From Hypsibius dujardini (Eukaryota; Tardigrada; Eutardigrada; Parachela; Hypsibiidae), in assembly GCA_001579985.1 (NCBI GenBank), contig LRSR01005484.1:1-56795 (forward strand): a stretch of 56,795 nucleotides of DNA, written 5' to 3'. The notes under the pieces are model-generated. The model worked only from the letters and a program-made list of their open reading frames with translations. It had not been told where the DNA came from and searched no databases. The position numbers and the translations under genes are program-made. Positions within the stretch are counted from its first letter, which is position 1, and each line of letters begins with the position of its first letter. This document shows, piece after piece, positions 1 through 11,607 of this stretch.

Positions 1-105
1 AGACAGACAGACACAGTTGGTGGGAATGATTCAGTCATTTTTTTGGATTTCCGAACTTTTTCTGTTTCATGGTCTTCCTTCTCTTATCGTTTTTGTTATT
101 TTCAG

Positions 106-3050
106 ACAATCGGCATTATCAAACGGACTTCAAGCAGCCTCTTCGAGGGCTGCCCAATAACTCTAACTTCTCCATGAAATTGCCGCCCTTCAACCGGGAG
201 GCAATGTTCCTATCGAAAAGTGGGCAGGCAAGTCTCGATCCCTCATGCCGGAGAGGGTGAAATGGGTTTAAATTTACATAACGATACTTGACCTAAAAAG
301 CAGCTAATTTTCTCCCTTTGATGTCGGATATATTTGACTGCCTGTCTGACTTATACTCATCCGATTATACCCAGGCATTCGACAACTTCCGGGACCTGCG
401 CAATAGCCCGACGCAGAACAGCCAGAGTCCGCTGATTGAGATGAACTCCAGCTGCCGGTCAGACAGTTCAATTGAGAAGCCGCGCTGTGACTCGCAGGTA
501 AGAATTAGCCTTACCCAAATTCATTTTTTTTTGTCTATTACATAACACAATTTTTATTTATAATTTTTTTCGTTTATTGCGTTCTATTTTCTTTATACAT
601 TTTAACTCGTAGAACTAAAACTTGGATCTCCATCTTGTTACCAAATTTTAACAAGAACAATAGCAATTAATTATTCCATTCGCAAAAATGAGTACCTTAC
701 TTATGTCTATTTCAACTCACGCAATCGAAATTATTTTGAACTGGAAAATAATGTTTTATGTCTGTAAATATTCTGTGCCTAATTTTCTGTGCGCAATAAC
801 CGAACTTAAATTGATTATTAAATCATAGTTATTATTTAATACAACTTTTAATTTCACAACAATTTAATTTAATATAAAATATTGTGTTTGTAGGCGAGTT
901 TTGAGAAGTCCTCACTACATAGTACAACCAACAGCTCGAACTACGCTGAGTCCGAATGCGAACCGAGTGAGGCCACTCCATTGAACGGAATGGCCGGCAA
1001 CGAGTCGCATCAGTCCTTGGCGTCCTTCGCCAATATCCCACAACTGCCCGACCCAGACTGCATAGTCTTTTCGTCGCTGGGGCCTGCAGGCGGACAACTT
1101 AACCTACCGGCATCTGGAGTGGCCTTGACTGTCCCGGAGGGATGTGTCAAGAAGGGTTGGCATGTGGAGTTCTTTTTGGGCGTTTCGCGGGAGAGTACCG
1201 ATCGACCGCGTGTGACCGGTAATAAATGGCAGCATGCCTAAATGTTTGCCTGCTTGTCTGTCTGTCTGTCTGTCTTTCTGTCTGTCTATCTCTCTGTCTG
1301 TCTGTCTCTGTGTCTGTGTGTCTGTCTGCTTGTCAATCAACTCGTTCATTGATTTTGTCCTTTCAGATCGACAAACTCTCCTGAGTCCGGTGGTGATTTT
1401 CGGAACTAGCGAGCCATGCCTGGGGAAGTCAACCGTCCTTTCGTTCAACCATTGCGCCTACATCAACACTTTCAATGACTGGAACCTCACGGTCTGGTAC
1501 AACGACTGCATGAGCGAGGGCGATTTCGGGCAGTGGAAAAAGATTGCCATCCTGGGTCAAGAGACTATCAACACGCCTTGTTACACACAACTCGACACGA
1601 AGAAGGTGCACATCCTCACAGACATGCCTGGACGGTATGCCTTAGTGGGCCAGTCCAAAGTCAACTGTAGCGCCGTGAAGAACCTCAAACTGGCGGTCTT
1701 CGCGCCGGAAACGCCCGCGAGTGAGTGCAGTGTGAGGGTCTACTGTGTGGAGGACACGAAAGACGCGCTGGAGGCCGTCACAAAAATTGAGTCACAACTC
1801 GGGGCGGTACTGATGGACAAGCCGCAGACATTGCGCTTTCAAGACACGGGGAAACCGCTCAGTTTGACGGTTGAGGACGTCTTTGATGGGTGGCAGGTCA
1901 AGGCAGGCGGTCAGCAACAGGAAATACCCTTCACGCATATTTGGTCCGGTCAGCAGGCAGCGCTTCATTCCTCGTTTTCGTTGGTGCCTACGAGTTTTCC
2001 GGTGGAGACCCTCCCACGATGCAACGTCGTGGTCAGACAAGTAGACAGTGTCTATACGCAGACATTGCTAATGCAAGGAACGCCACTCATTGATGTAAGC
2101 ATCTATCACGTTCTGCTCCCTTATCTGTCAATCTCGATGTCTGTCTGTCTGTCTGTCTGTCTGCCTACCGCAGTGTCTGTCTGTCTGTCTGTCTGTCTGT
2201 CTAATTGACGAACTGTCTCCCTGATAGTCCATACGTCTGACTGGGTATTTACATGTCTGTGGCATTTCGGCTGTCTGCCTGCCTATCCGTCTGACTGTTG
2301 CGTTGCATCTTTGATTGTCCAGTCATTATCGTTTATTTGTATATTTTCAAACAGAACCGTCCAAAGAACGTCTACGCGAATCTGACTGTCAGTCAGTTCG
2401 GCGGCTCAACCGCAGGCATTAGCACGACCAAAACTGTATTCCGCATTCCTGGCTCGACTCGCCGGAAGTTCTGTGGCCTAATGGACGTCCCACGAGCTCA
2501 AGGCAATGACTGGCGAATGCTGGCTCAAAAACTACAAGTTGACCGGTAGGAATGACGCTTTTATCCCAGACACACGAATACACTTTGACGTCATAATGTA
2601 ATCATAAATGCCGAGAGTCTGGAGGAAAAGTCTTCAAAACAAACGTAATTAAAAACGATATTTTATATAATTTATAATACTAAGTTATAACAATTCTTTA
2701 ATTATTTTATTTCTTTAGATAATAATTATTACACAGATTTAAAGCTGCGATTATTAACGAACGACTAGTTAAACTTGTCTCATGTAAACACACACATCAC
2801 GACTGAGCATTCCGTGAGCCCATTTGTCTACAATTTGACATGGTTGTCTTAATTGGTTTTTTTTGCCATTTTCTTCAGATACATCAACTACTTCGCGACG
2901 AAGCCCAGCCCAACGGACCAAATCCTGACTCTCTGGGAGGCGCGTAATCGCGAGGAGACAGCCTTGAGTGACCTGGTCGCGATCCTTCGTCTGATGGACC
3001 GGATGGACGTGGTCGAGCTCTTGCAGTCAAATCTAGCCTGCTGGCTATAA
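106..3050 (+). CDS. unc-5: UNC-5 netrin receptor, C-terminal half (5' part outside window)
   Basis: Six exons are visible: 106-227, 375-497, 894-1218, 1367-2094, 2355-2545 and 2879-3050. Codon phase closes at every junction and a TAA ends the frame at 3050. They encode the cytoplasmic part of UNC-5: a linker, a ZU5 domain starting near [10 protein letters not shown] (exon 3 of the set) and running into exon 4, a UPA-like region through the long exon 4, and a C-terminal death domain split over the last two exons ([10 protein letters not shown] to the final LACWL). In the family this region signals repulsion or apoptosis from the plasma-membrane netrin receptor. The Ig, thrombospondin and transmembrane exons must lie to the left. 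The first intron of the set appears to be GC-AG (CAG/GCAAGT), the only choice that keeps frame. Introns hold TGTC arrays. Identification is firm; exact first-exon limits less so. Confidence 0.93.
1255..1334 (+). repeat. TGTC tetranucleotide microsatellite in an unc-5 intron
   Basis: Imperfect (TGTC)n array inside the intron before the long ZU5-UPA exon. Open frames over it are low-complexity Cys/Leu/Ser strings and are not coding. Confidence 0.95.
2139..2202 (+). repeat. TGTC tetranucleotide microsatellite in an unc-5 intron
   Basis: Second (TGTC)n array, interrupted once, beginning about 45 bases after the donor site of the 1367-2094 exon. Confidence 0.95.
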
Positions 3051-3058
3051 CGGCTGAT

Positions 3059-3064
3059 AATAAA
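3059..3064 (+). terminator. Probable polyadenylation signal of unc-5
   Basis: AATAAA begins 9 bases after the unc-5 stop codon. A signal this close implies a very short 3' UTR, so a later signal could be used instead. Confidence 0.45.
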
Positions 3065-4267
3065 CAACAATTTCCCAGCTGCGTACGGTGGTCTAGTGAA
3101 AAATGAGAGAAATATTTTCTGCAAACACTTTTTTATTTTGTACATTTTCTTCTCCCGTGTTTGATGTGTTTTCCCCCAAGTGACCACAAGATACAGACAG
3201 GCACATACTGCACCTTTTTGCCTTTACAATGTCTTGTGTTTTTATTGGTGTGGCATATTTTTCTCACGGACGATGAACTGGTTTGTTTTGTTTTTCACGT
3301 AACCGCGTGAAACGGATGAAAAAAATGCACACAGACATCATAGATGCAGCTACAATTCGACAGGCAATTCCATTACTCAAAGATTATGGGGGGAGAGGGC
3401 GAGCAGCTTCAACGAGTTATTCCAATAATAGAATTTCGTCAAACTTTTTCCTATACTCACGCACTTGCTCCATCTGCGGACTGTTAAAACCATTCACTTG
3501 GCGAATATTTTCTTCATTAGCTAAGAGGTTTCCTACAAAATTCGAGCAAGAAGCAGGAGATGGAGTTTTTCGCGCTGAATGACGATGAGGACAATGTTAT
3601 TAACAATTAAAATAGCTTGATATACAGTAGGCAAGTCAAAACATAATTCTCTAATATATTGTGCAATTTTAGGCCCCTGGGATGACTGCAAGAAGAGGAC
3701 ATATCATTGACCGAAACTTGTGACTCGTATTTGCAAAGATCCCCGAACGAAATGCGATGTGGCAGCGTAGTACGCACCCACGCAAAAATTGACTTAATCA
3801 GTTGGACCGTGGTGTCTTCCCCTAAACGGTAACATCGGGGGGACTATACACACCCTGTAGTACTCGTAACATGGACAAATAAAAAAAAGGCATGAAATTA
3901 GATCGCAATCAGACGACCAGCTGCCACATGCCGGAAGAAGCACCACACACACACACACACAAGCAAACAAACACACACACAAACAGACATCGTAACAACC
4001 CTTTTCATAATCATCATTATCACGACCAAAACTGTGATCTCACCCCGCATTTTTATGCAGAAAAAAGAACCTGTTCGAGGCTCCCTCGCGTAACAACCCC
4101 GGAAATGTTGCATCTCTCCAGCTCCATGCGAAGATACCACAGCCATATAATTGTGCCAACGATTTGGGGATACATAATGCCACACCATTCCTCACTTCGA
4201 TTAACTTCCTTCCCATTTACTTGTCCCACGATCACTTTTCCTGACCACACATTTCCAGACAGGCAAA
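3065..4267. other. Intergenic region between unc-5 and the Lys/Glu-rich gene
   Basis: No convincing exon. It holds the rest of the unc-5 3' flank, a CA-rich stretch at about 3943-3985 and the promoter side of the gene starting at 4268. A TATAAT-like motif lies at about 4145, some 120 bases before that start; I cannot say it is used. Confidence 0.6.
3943..3985 (+). repeat. CA dinucleotide-rich stretch
   Basis: Imperfect (CA)n run interrupted by AAGCAAACAAA. Simple sequence. Confidence 0.9.
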
Positions 4268-6362
4268 ATGTCTTCCAGTATGATTCGCTGTACCCTAGTC
4301 TGCCTGGTCCTCCTCGTAGCCGTCGCGTCAAGCGCTAAGCTGATGTCGAAGAAGGTGATGGTCGATCAGTCCTACGGCGAGGATTCGTATGCCGTTGCGA
4401 CGAAGAAGCCCTACAAAGCCGCGAAGACCACGACCGCCGCCTACGTCGATGAGGAGGAGGAGGAGGAGGAGGAGTATGCTCCGAGCAGCTACGGTAAGTT
4501 TAATTTGCATTTTAATTAAATCTTATGAATCGGAAAGCAATATAAAATAATATAGATTATCCTCAATTTTCATTATCTGAATAAACATTTACTTTACTTG
4601 AAAGAGAAGTCTACATTTCGTGCATTTAATTGGAATTTAGTAACAACTTTTATGGTAATAGAGTTATTATCTCTAAAACACTACAGAATTAACAGCCCAT
4701 CAATGTATACTGTAAATTTATTTTATTTCTCCACACGCTTAAAGTAAATTTTAGGACATTAAGTATAAACATTTTCTTCTGAATTACAAAGTGTGGTTTT
4801 TTATGATACTAAATAGAAGAAAGGAACGGTGGAATTACCATCACAACTAAAATAAAGATTTACACGAATATTAAACTATTTCAGGTACTTTCTTTAAAAA
4901 ATAATTATCGTCAACCCTCGCGAAACTGCTTCAAATATTTATTTTACATTTTAATTACTTAATTTTTTGTCTGATTTACCGATTTTTATTTATTTTAACG
5001 AACAAGAAATGTTGGGCATTTAAAGCAGAATCTTGTGGAATATGTTTCAATAATGCATTGAAAGTGGCTGGTGAGGAGGTTTATCTACAAGAAATGTGCT
5101 ATCGAATGGCGATATATTTTTACGCTTTAAATGCGTATATTTAATCCACACTGTAGGTTCGCCGCAGAACAACGGAACTGCCTACGCGCCCGTGGCTAAG
5201 AAGTACGCGGCCGTAAAGGCCACGACCGCAGCCTACGAGGAGGAGGAGGAGCCCTACGAAGAGGAGGAATCCTACGCAACGACGCAGAAGCCCAAAGCGT
5301 ACAAGAAGAAGAAGGCTGTGTATGCGACCACCACCACCGAGGCGCCCTATGAGGAGGAGGAGGAAGAGGTGTATGCGCCCACGGCAAAGCCCAAGTACCA
5401 GAAGAAGGTCGTCTACAAGGCTCCCACCACCACCGCAGCGTATGAAGACGATGCGGACGATTACAGCGGATCGTCGTACTCCAACCAGACATATACTGGT
5501 GAGTCCCTTGGTGACTGTCTGCCGCAATATCTGTCTGGAATGCATGACTTACTTTGTTCTTTGCCTTGATTACGGTTTTGTCTGAATGTGTCACAATCTT
5601 TTGTTGCCTGAGTCTCTCGATTGTATGAGCTTAACTTGTCTGAAACTTAATGAAATGCCTTCTGTTTGTCTGGAAATTTCTCATCTGCCTGCCTTGATTT
5701 TAAAATGGCTTGTTTGAGTGTGTCAGAACCGTTCTTGATCTGTTTGTCTAAATGCCTGAAAATGACAGTCTGACAATCTAGCATTGCTCGTTTTTCAGTG
5801 TCTTTGCGTTGCTGGTCGAACTGAACGTTTTTATATCGACGTGCCTGAATGTCTTGAAAGTGTTTCCTGCCGGGATTTTTCAAGTCGGCAAATACGGCAT
5901 CTGTGAATGCCTGCTTGTCTGAAAATAAAACTACCTTTTCCCTGTCAAGGACAGTTTAAATGTCTGCCTGTCTAAACGTTTGCCTGGAATTTCATTTCTC
6001 TGCATTAAGGTGGGAGTATATGCCTTCGTGTCTGAGTGTCTTGATAGGATACTATGTCTTTGATTTCGCCTGCTTTGAAGTCACCCTTGTTTTACTCTCT
6101 TTAAGCTCCCAAGAAGGTGGCCAAGACTTATAAGGCAGCAAAAACCACCACCACCGCGGCCTACGAGGACGACAGCTACGCCCAGGAGGAGGAGGAGCCC
6201 GTGTACGCGACTACCAAGAAGGTCGTCTACAAGAAAAAGGCCGTCTACGCCACCACTGCGGCCCCCTACAAAAAGAAGACTACAACTGCTGCCTACGAGG
6301 AGGAAGAGGCGGATGCCTACGTCGCACCTGTCAAGGCCAAGAAAAGCAAGGCCAAGTACTGA
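4268..6362 (+). CDS. Secreted Lys/Glu/Thr/Tyr-rich repeat protein (274 aa), function unknown
   Basis: Three exons, 4268-4493, 5157-5498 and 6106-6362, all with phase-1 introns, give 274 residues ending in TGA. The start is the ATG at 4268, which opens a clear signal peptide (hydrophobic LVCLVLLVAVASSA). The mature chain is low complexity: blocks of acidic residues (runs of 5-8 Glu) alternate with Lys-rich blocks and the recurring words KTTTAAYE, YATT and KKVVYK. It has no cysteine in the mature part, so it is probably a secreted, intrinsically disordered polyampholyte. Tyr and Lys placed at regular intervals would suit cross-linking in a cuticle, glue or extracellular matrix, and a desiccation-related role is also conceivable; both are guesses. 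I recognise no named family. Part of its last intron is duplicated further right (12662 onward) without the last exon. Confidence 0.82.
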
Positions 6363-6387
6363 ACGCTGACCGCGCCGCCATTCTGTC

Positions 6388-6393
6388 AATAAA
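6388..6393 (+). terminator. Polyadenylation signal of the Lys/Glu-rich gene
   Basis: AATAAA 26 bases after the TGA stop, in a suitable position for a short 3' UTR. Confidence 0.7.
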
Positions 6394-6849
6394 GCAAACA
6401 AATCTCACTTTTTATATCCACTGCTGTACAGTCAAGCGTTTTCTAAGTTTTTTACCACTTGGTTTAGTTTTTTTGTGGACGAGGTGATCCGTTTTAAATA
6501 AGATGTTTTCTGTGAAACTGTATTAAACATTCGGCTCTTCAGTTGAGCGACTATACATTGTACCGAATGAGGAAGAGTTTGACATTGGACACTAATAGGT
6601 CGCAAAGGTCTGCGAAGATTTCTTCGCAGACCCCATCTTTTAGTGATTTTGTTTTTTAGCTTTTAAAAGAACTAAACTACTGTGTAAAGTTTTTACTCAA
6701 TAGGGACTCAAATGGGAAAGATTCATAAAACTTCAGTTGGTCAGATGTTTTTGCCAAACACTACACTGCAAATCCTTCGTCATTGAAAGAGACTAAACTA
6801 AAAATCATTTATCACTCATTTTAATTGACTAAAAAAGCTAAATTCATCG

Positions 6850-7045
6850 ACTGCTGTTAGTTTTTGCCGTCCTTTATCTTCACTGAACGGACACTACACT
6901 GCTCATCCTTGACATTTCAGAGAGTGACACTACAGTCAATATGCAACTTTCTGCCGGGTTGTCTTGAAAATCCTGCCTCTTTCCTCTCGTCGCACATGTA
7001 TGTCTTACATGTTCCAATGTTTTCGGTAAGCAAAACATTTCAGAA
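6850..7045. repeat. Near-identical non-coding block, copy A (partner 14141-14335)
   Basis: About 190 bases are almost unchanged between the duplicates while flanking non-coding sequence has clearly diverged. It lies 300-500 bases beyond the stop codon of the Cys-module gene. No conserved ORF larger than 62 codons, so coding is unlikely. Confidence 0.7.
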
Positions 7046-7348
7046 GCGGTGAAGAAAGGTCTTCATTTTGAAGGAAAGAAATATTTGCCAATAGTATATT
7101 GGAATTCTCATAGCATCCCACGGTTATAAGTATTCAACCATCTACTCTATTGAAGTGACACATGTATTATTGTTGCTCCAAAAACTGTCAACGAGCTCAG
7201 ACGACGGTTGACTGGAAGGGCGTCGGGACGCAGCATCCAGACAAGTTGCTTTGAAGAAGGCACCTAACTTTATACCATATATATTGAGTCTAATAATATT
7301 ACCGGTATATATACCCATTGCAATTGTTCTAGGCGACGCAAAGGGCTG

Positions 7349-10300
7349 TTAAACAATCGGCGGCACTAGACTGACTGGCAGGCATACTCCCGTTGCAGGG
7401 GTTGCTTTGCAGGACACCGCATCCCACTGGGAACCCAGCGGGCAACCACACGTCCCGAAGGGCTCATCTCCGACTGGGCGAAGACACGCGAAGGGCCTGT
7501 CAGTAGGCGTCGATGGTGCCACACCGCAATCCGAAGCTTTGTTGCAGCATAAGCCGATGGTTGCTGAAAGTTTATTTTCTAGCGGTTAGCCTTTTCCACT
7601 TCAATCAACAATTAACAGAGGCGTAACGGAGAGAGCACTAGGACGAGTGCCACCCCTAATTAATTTGAGTCGCTGTTGGGGGGGGGGCGATTTCGAATTA
7701 TTGTTCATAAACCCCCCCCCCGGCTAAACTGCCCCCCAAAAAAGTCGGTCGTAACGCCTCTGGCAATCAACATTGCCCAAAGGAGCGACGCGGACTTCAG
7801 TTGGGGGGGGGGCAGTTTTACCGCGATGGCATTTCATTTGTAATATTTCTGTGAATAAACATTGAATTGGGGGGGGGGGAATCCAATTAATTTTGAACGG
7901 CCCCTTGGTAAGGATCCTCGTTTAAAAAATAATTTCATCACCAACTTTTCTAGGTAGGTGGGGGAGTATTAAGAGAAAAATGTCAAAAAAATGTTTGTGA
8001 TGAGGAAACAATAAAAGTTTTCTAAAACAAATCAATCCACATTTCATCAAATTACAGGACATTGGTCAACATGGCAAAATATGGGGGGGGGGCAGCAAAA
8101 AGGGGGGATCTGTGGCCTAAGCCCCCCCCCCCCGTGTCCCAGTAACCAGAGTCCCCGTTACGGCTCTGCTAACATTTATTATCGCTGATATTGCAAAACT
8201 TACCGTCACATCTCATGGGATCGTTCTTCCTGGGGCTCTTGTACGGCCCACAAGAGCAAATACCAGCCTTGGTCGGAGTGATAGTCCCAGTTTTCATGCA
8301 GGTAACAGAGAGGTCGGGGCAGTCACTTGACTTGTAACACATGCTTCCGATTGTATTTGCTACACGGGAGGAGCGGTAGAATGATTTTGGTGCGAAAGAG
8401 AACTCAACTGATTTTCCTCCCTACCAGCTCAACTGAAACTGTATTAGACGTAGCAGGTAAGATTAGTCTAGATATATTTTTGCACTTACGGGAGCAGGTG
8501 AGAGTTGCCGTTCCGGATGACTTGATCGTGCCACCTTGATTCAGTTTCACCTGGCATCCACATTTGCCGAACGCGCATACGGCCGTATTGGCGCCACCGA
8601 CACCGCCACCTATGAAGGGACAGCTTCCAGCGGGGTTACCCGTCACGACGTTGCATGGGATCTGTGTGACATCTGCGAAACATTTATGTATTAGGCGTTG
8701 TTAATTGGACCTCAAATCATGCAGTAGGTCCAAGCTGCTTTCCGATGGCCCTAAATTGGACTTCAACTTGAACGGAACTAAATTGAGTTGTTCCTCTGAC
8801 ATATCGATTGGATTTTGGTGATTTGTTTATGAAAAAACGAAAAGTTCAAACGGCTGAAAGAAATTAGAATATACGAAAAGACTCGCTGATTTCACAGTTC
8901 GCTCAGTTTTACCTGAATAGAAATGTCAATTTACAAGACCATAAATGGTATGGTTAGGTAAGTAAATTTTCTTAAAACTACCCATCCCAAAAATTAATTT
9001 GGAATCAATGAAATAAAAGTAAACAAATTCTCAAAGATCAGGGCTGCAGCTCTTTTAGAAACTGGCCCAATGTCTTGCAGGCTCATTGAGAATGATACAG
9101 CGGTTGTAAGCTCCATTCCTTCGTCGCTTAAGAATTGATTTCTGGTATCTGAAGTACAACTTGAATTAAAAATACCGTCGATTTAAATTGTTTTTCAGTA
9201 CGTAATTTCAGTTAAATGACAACTCAACAAGTGACCAGGCGGTCGATTTAAATTCATATATTCTGGTCTATATTTTAAATGGCCATGTAAATTAATCTAA
9301 ACAGCGCTAATCCCCAATTATCAGACGCATTTCATCACCATACCGAGACAGGTCAGGCCCGTTGTCGGGACGGTGACAGCGCTCTTCCCTTCGGGGCATC
9401 CGCATTTTCCCGTCAAGGCTCCGGTTGTGATGCAGACAGCGTTAGTGATGGTGCCGGGGCGTCTGGGCGTCGCCGTCGCAAGACTGGCGCAATATGTATC
9501 AGGCTTCTCCGTGCATACCACAGCTGTATATATTAAGAAAGTCACGTCTTAACCTCGCCTTATACTACAATTGTATTACTGTATGCGTATACTCGTCATG
9601 AAATGCTCATATACCTTTGCATGCAATAACTGTTGCTACTGCAGTGTCCGGCTCGAAATCGTCCTTGCACTGGCAAAACCTTTTGCCGAGTGAAACTTGC
9701 GCCGCGACAGTGGAAATTCGGCATTCCGTATTGACCAGGTTCACGCAATCCTCATTGGATTCGCACTCCGCATCCACAAATGGAGTGCTGCTCTCTGCAA
9801 GGCAAAAATTCAATTTTAATGAAATTGTTACAACTGCATATGAGCCTGTGAAACCTTTGCAGCTGCCGGTAGAATTGGTGACTATGCTTTCATCTCCAGG
9901 ACGCGCCAACAGCTAAAACCCCTTCTATGCCTTGGGACGATATTCAAGTTTATTACAATATTTAGCGATGCTATAAGGACTTATTTTGAGAAAACTTTCA
10001 AATCCGGAAAACACACTGGATGATTATGTTTATGATTTATTGATTTTGACTGTAAAGACTTCAATTTCTAACAATGGCTTTATTTCTTTAAGTTTTACAT
10101 CATCCCGCTCAACATTCAATTGTTATCGATTGGCAGCAGAAGAACCATTTTTTGCCGTGAGCGGAGTCAAGGATCATTTCTGGGACATCGCTCGGACGTT
10201 TCCGGTCAGGCTTGAGAATGGTCCACAGCTGCCCCCCCCCCACCGGCAACGAAAAAGTATTTCGCTGATACCAATCGATTTCAAACTGAATTTTAATTGG

Positions 10301-11607
10301 GGCAATGCCAAATATTGTGAACTGCTATCGAAATCGAAATTCGTACAATTAACACTCGGGAAAGGGGATGATCCAGTGGTCTCCGGACTTGGGAATAATC
10401 AAAATAATGTGTAATTGCGTTGTAGAATAAATACAATATAAAAATCAACTTTATATTGAATTAATTCGACAAAATTAAGTGGGACATTTTCACTAGCCTC
10501 CCCCTATTAAAATCGTCTCAGGTGAGGCAGGGCTCAAATCCAGTAAAAAACATCAATCCAAATTTTATTGAGTTAGAGGAAATTGGTTAACATGGGACAG
10601 TAGAAAAGGGGAGGGGACAAAAACGGTAGAAGGGAAGGGGAAGTTGAAGCCCAAGCCGGAATGAGTGCACGCACTTGCTGTTGTACGTACTGGGTATGCA
10701 ACGATCTTGCGGTGTTGGTCCGGTTTCCTCAAACAGAGGCTTGCACTTGCAAAGGCCCTTCCCTGTGGGGTCGAGGGACGCGACCGTGCCCGCATCGCCG
10801 ACGCACCATTGGCCGGGCAAGATGCATCTTGCGTCCATCAGCGCGCCCGGCCCGGACCCGTCGTAGCACCATTCGTGCAGCGACAGTCCCATCTGGCGTT
10901 TCGCACGTCGACCTCCCGCAGCCTCGGCGCTGCCCACAACGAAGAGCTGTTAAGTTTAAAACAACGGTTGACACAATAATGCCAGGATAACAGGTTGAAA
11001 AATGTCCGAAAAACGTATAACGATTCTGGCTTATTAACCACTACTTATTAAGTATTAATTTAAGCCACTAATATTACTGGTATAGGGCCGCTGTCCCATC
11101 TAAATTCAATTTGGAATTGATTAACATTAAAAATTTGTTTTTCGGGATTCAGGGGGTGCAGTTACGCAGGGATGCAATCAATACACTTTTTGTGGGACCA
11201 CCATAACAAATCGAATCAAAATATCACATCAAATAAAATCAAATCAAAAAGGAATCAAATTAGAATCATGTCAAGCGGAGTTTTCGTTGTTTGTTCGCGT
11301 CCATAGAGTTTAGAGCTACGGACTAATTCTGGAGAAATACGCTCAAAATGCCAACCATGCCCCTTCCAGAAATACCCCTAGCTCCGCCCCCGATAATTCT
11401 CAAAAAATACTCGACTAATCCCAGTCGATTCCAAGTTTAATTTGGATGTGATGGTGCCAACAAAACAATTTTTTAGATTCTAAACAAAGCCAGGGCGGAA
11501 TAGGACCGAAGAAGTAGTGGATGGAAATGGAACAAACTCTTTGTTTGTCAGTGTACACAGGCAGTCTTACTTACCACAAGTAGCGAGGAAAGACCAGCAA
11601 TCCGCAT
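7349..11607 (-). CDS. Secreted EB-like cysteine-module protein, copy A (400 aa)
   Basis: Seven exons on the minus strand: 11575-11607, 10691-10946, 9615-9794, 9344-9523, 8490-8672, 8204-8359 and 7349-7563 (stop). They total 1203 bases, exactly 401 codons. Exon 1 and the start of exon 2 form a signal peptide (MRIAGLSSLLV joined to LFVVGSAEA). Exons 2 to 7 each encode one cysteine module of about 50-70 residues with the pattern C..C..C..C-x-C..C, ending in motifs such as CGC, CQC or CKC and LTC. All introns after exon 2 are phase 1, so modules can be shuffled or duplicated cleanly. The pattern resembles the nematode EB module or degenerate EGF-like repeats. Role unknown; an extracellular binding or matrix protein is the reasonable inference. 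No transmembrane segment is seen. Confidence 0.87.
7616..7762. mobile_element. Short hAT-like MITE in the last intron of Cys-module gene A
   Basis: Begins CAGAGGCGTAACGG and ends with CGTAACGCCTCTG, an inverted pair. Flanking 8-mers ACAATTAA and GCAATCAA are similar, as expected of a worn 8 bp target duplication. The CAGRGGCGTAAC type of terminus is typical of hAT elements. Also present in copy B, so it predates the duplication. Confidence 0.5.
8028..8140. repeat. Dispersed repeat with CATTGGTCAACATGG core and G/C homopolymers
   Basis: The core CATTGGTCAACATGG, followed by AAAATA and G-rich runs, recurs at about 10546-10655, 15486-15600, 17272-17360, 28425-28520 and, inverted, at 23062-23160. 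This copy and the one at 15486 sit at the same place in the duplicated intron. Confidence 0.6.
10092..10545. repeat. Sequence present only in copy A (insertion in intron 2)
   Basis: Copy B runs directly from the AATGGCTTTATTTC block to the dispersed repeat, while copy A has about 450 extra bases here. It contains a 142-codon open frame (9986-10414) without homology I can recognise, crossing the insertion edge, so I do not call it a gene. Confidence 0.5.

Noticed and set aside
1234-2208. Long open frame over the unc-5 exon starting in the TGTC array
   Set aside because: Only 1367-2094 is exon. The ends are microsatellite read as Cys/Leu/Ser and continue past good splice sites.
5141-5594. Two long antisense frames over the Lys/Glu-rich exon 2
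   Set aside because: GAG/AAG-rich coding sequence leaves the other strand open by composition. The plus frame has the signal peptide and the phase-correct introns.
9986-10414. 142-codon plus-strand frame in intron 2 of Cys-module gene A
   Set aside because: Crosses the edge of a copy-A-specific insertion, contains a C-run artefact, and has no recognisable motif.
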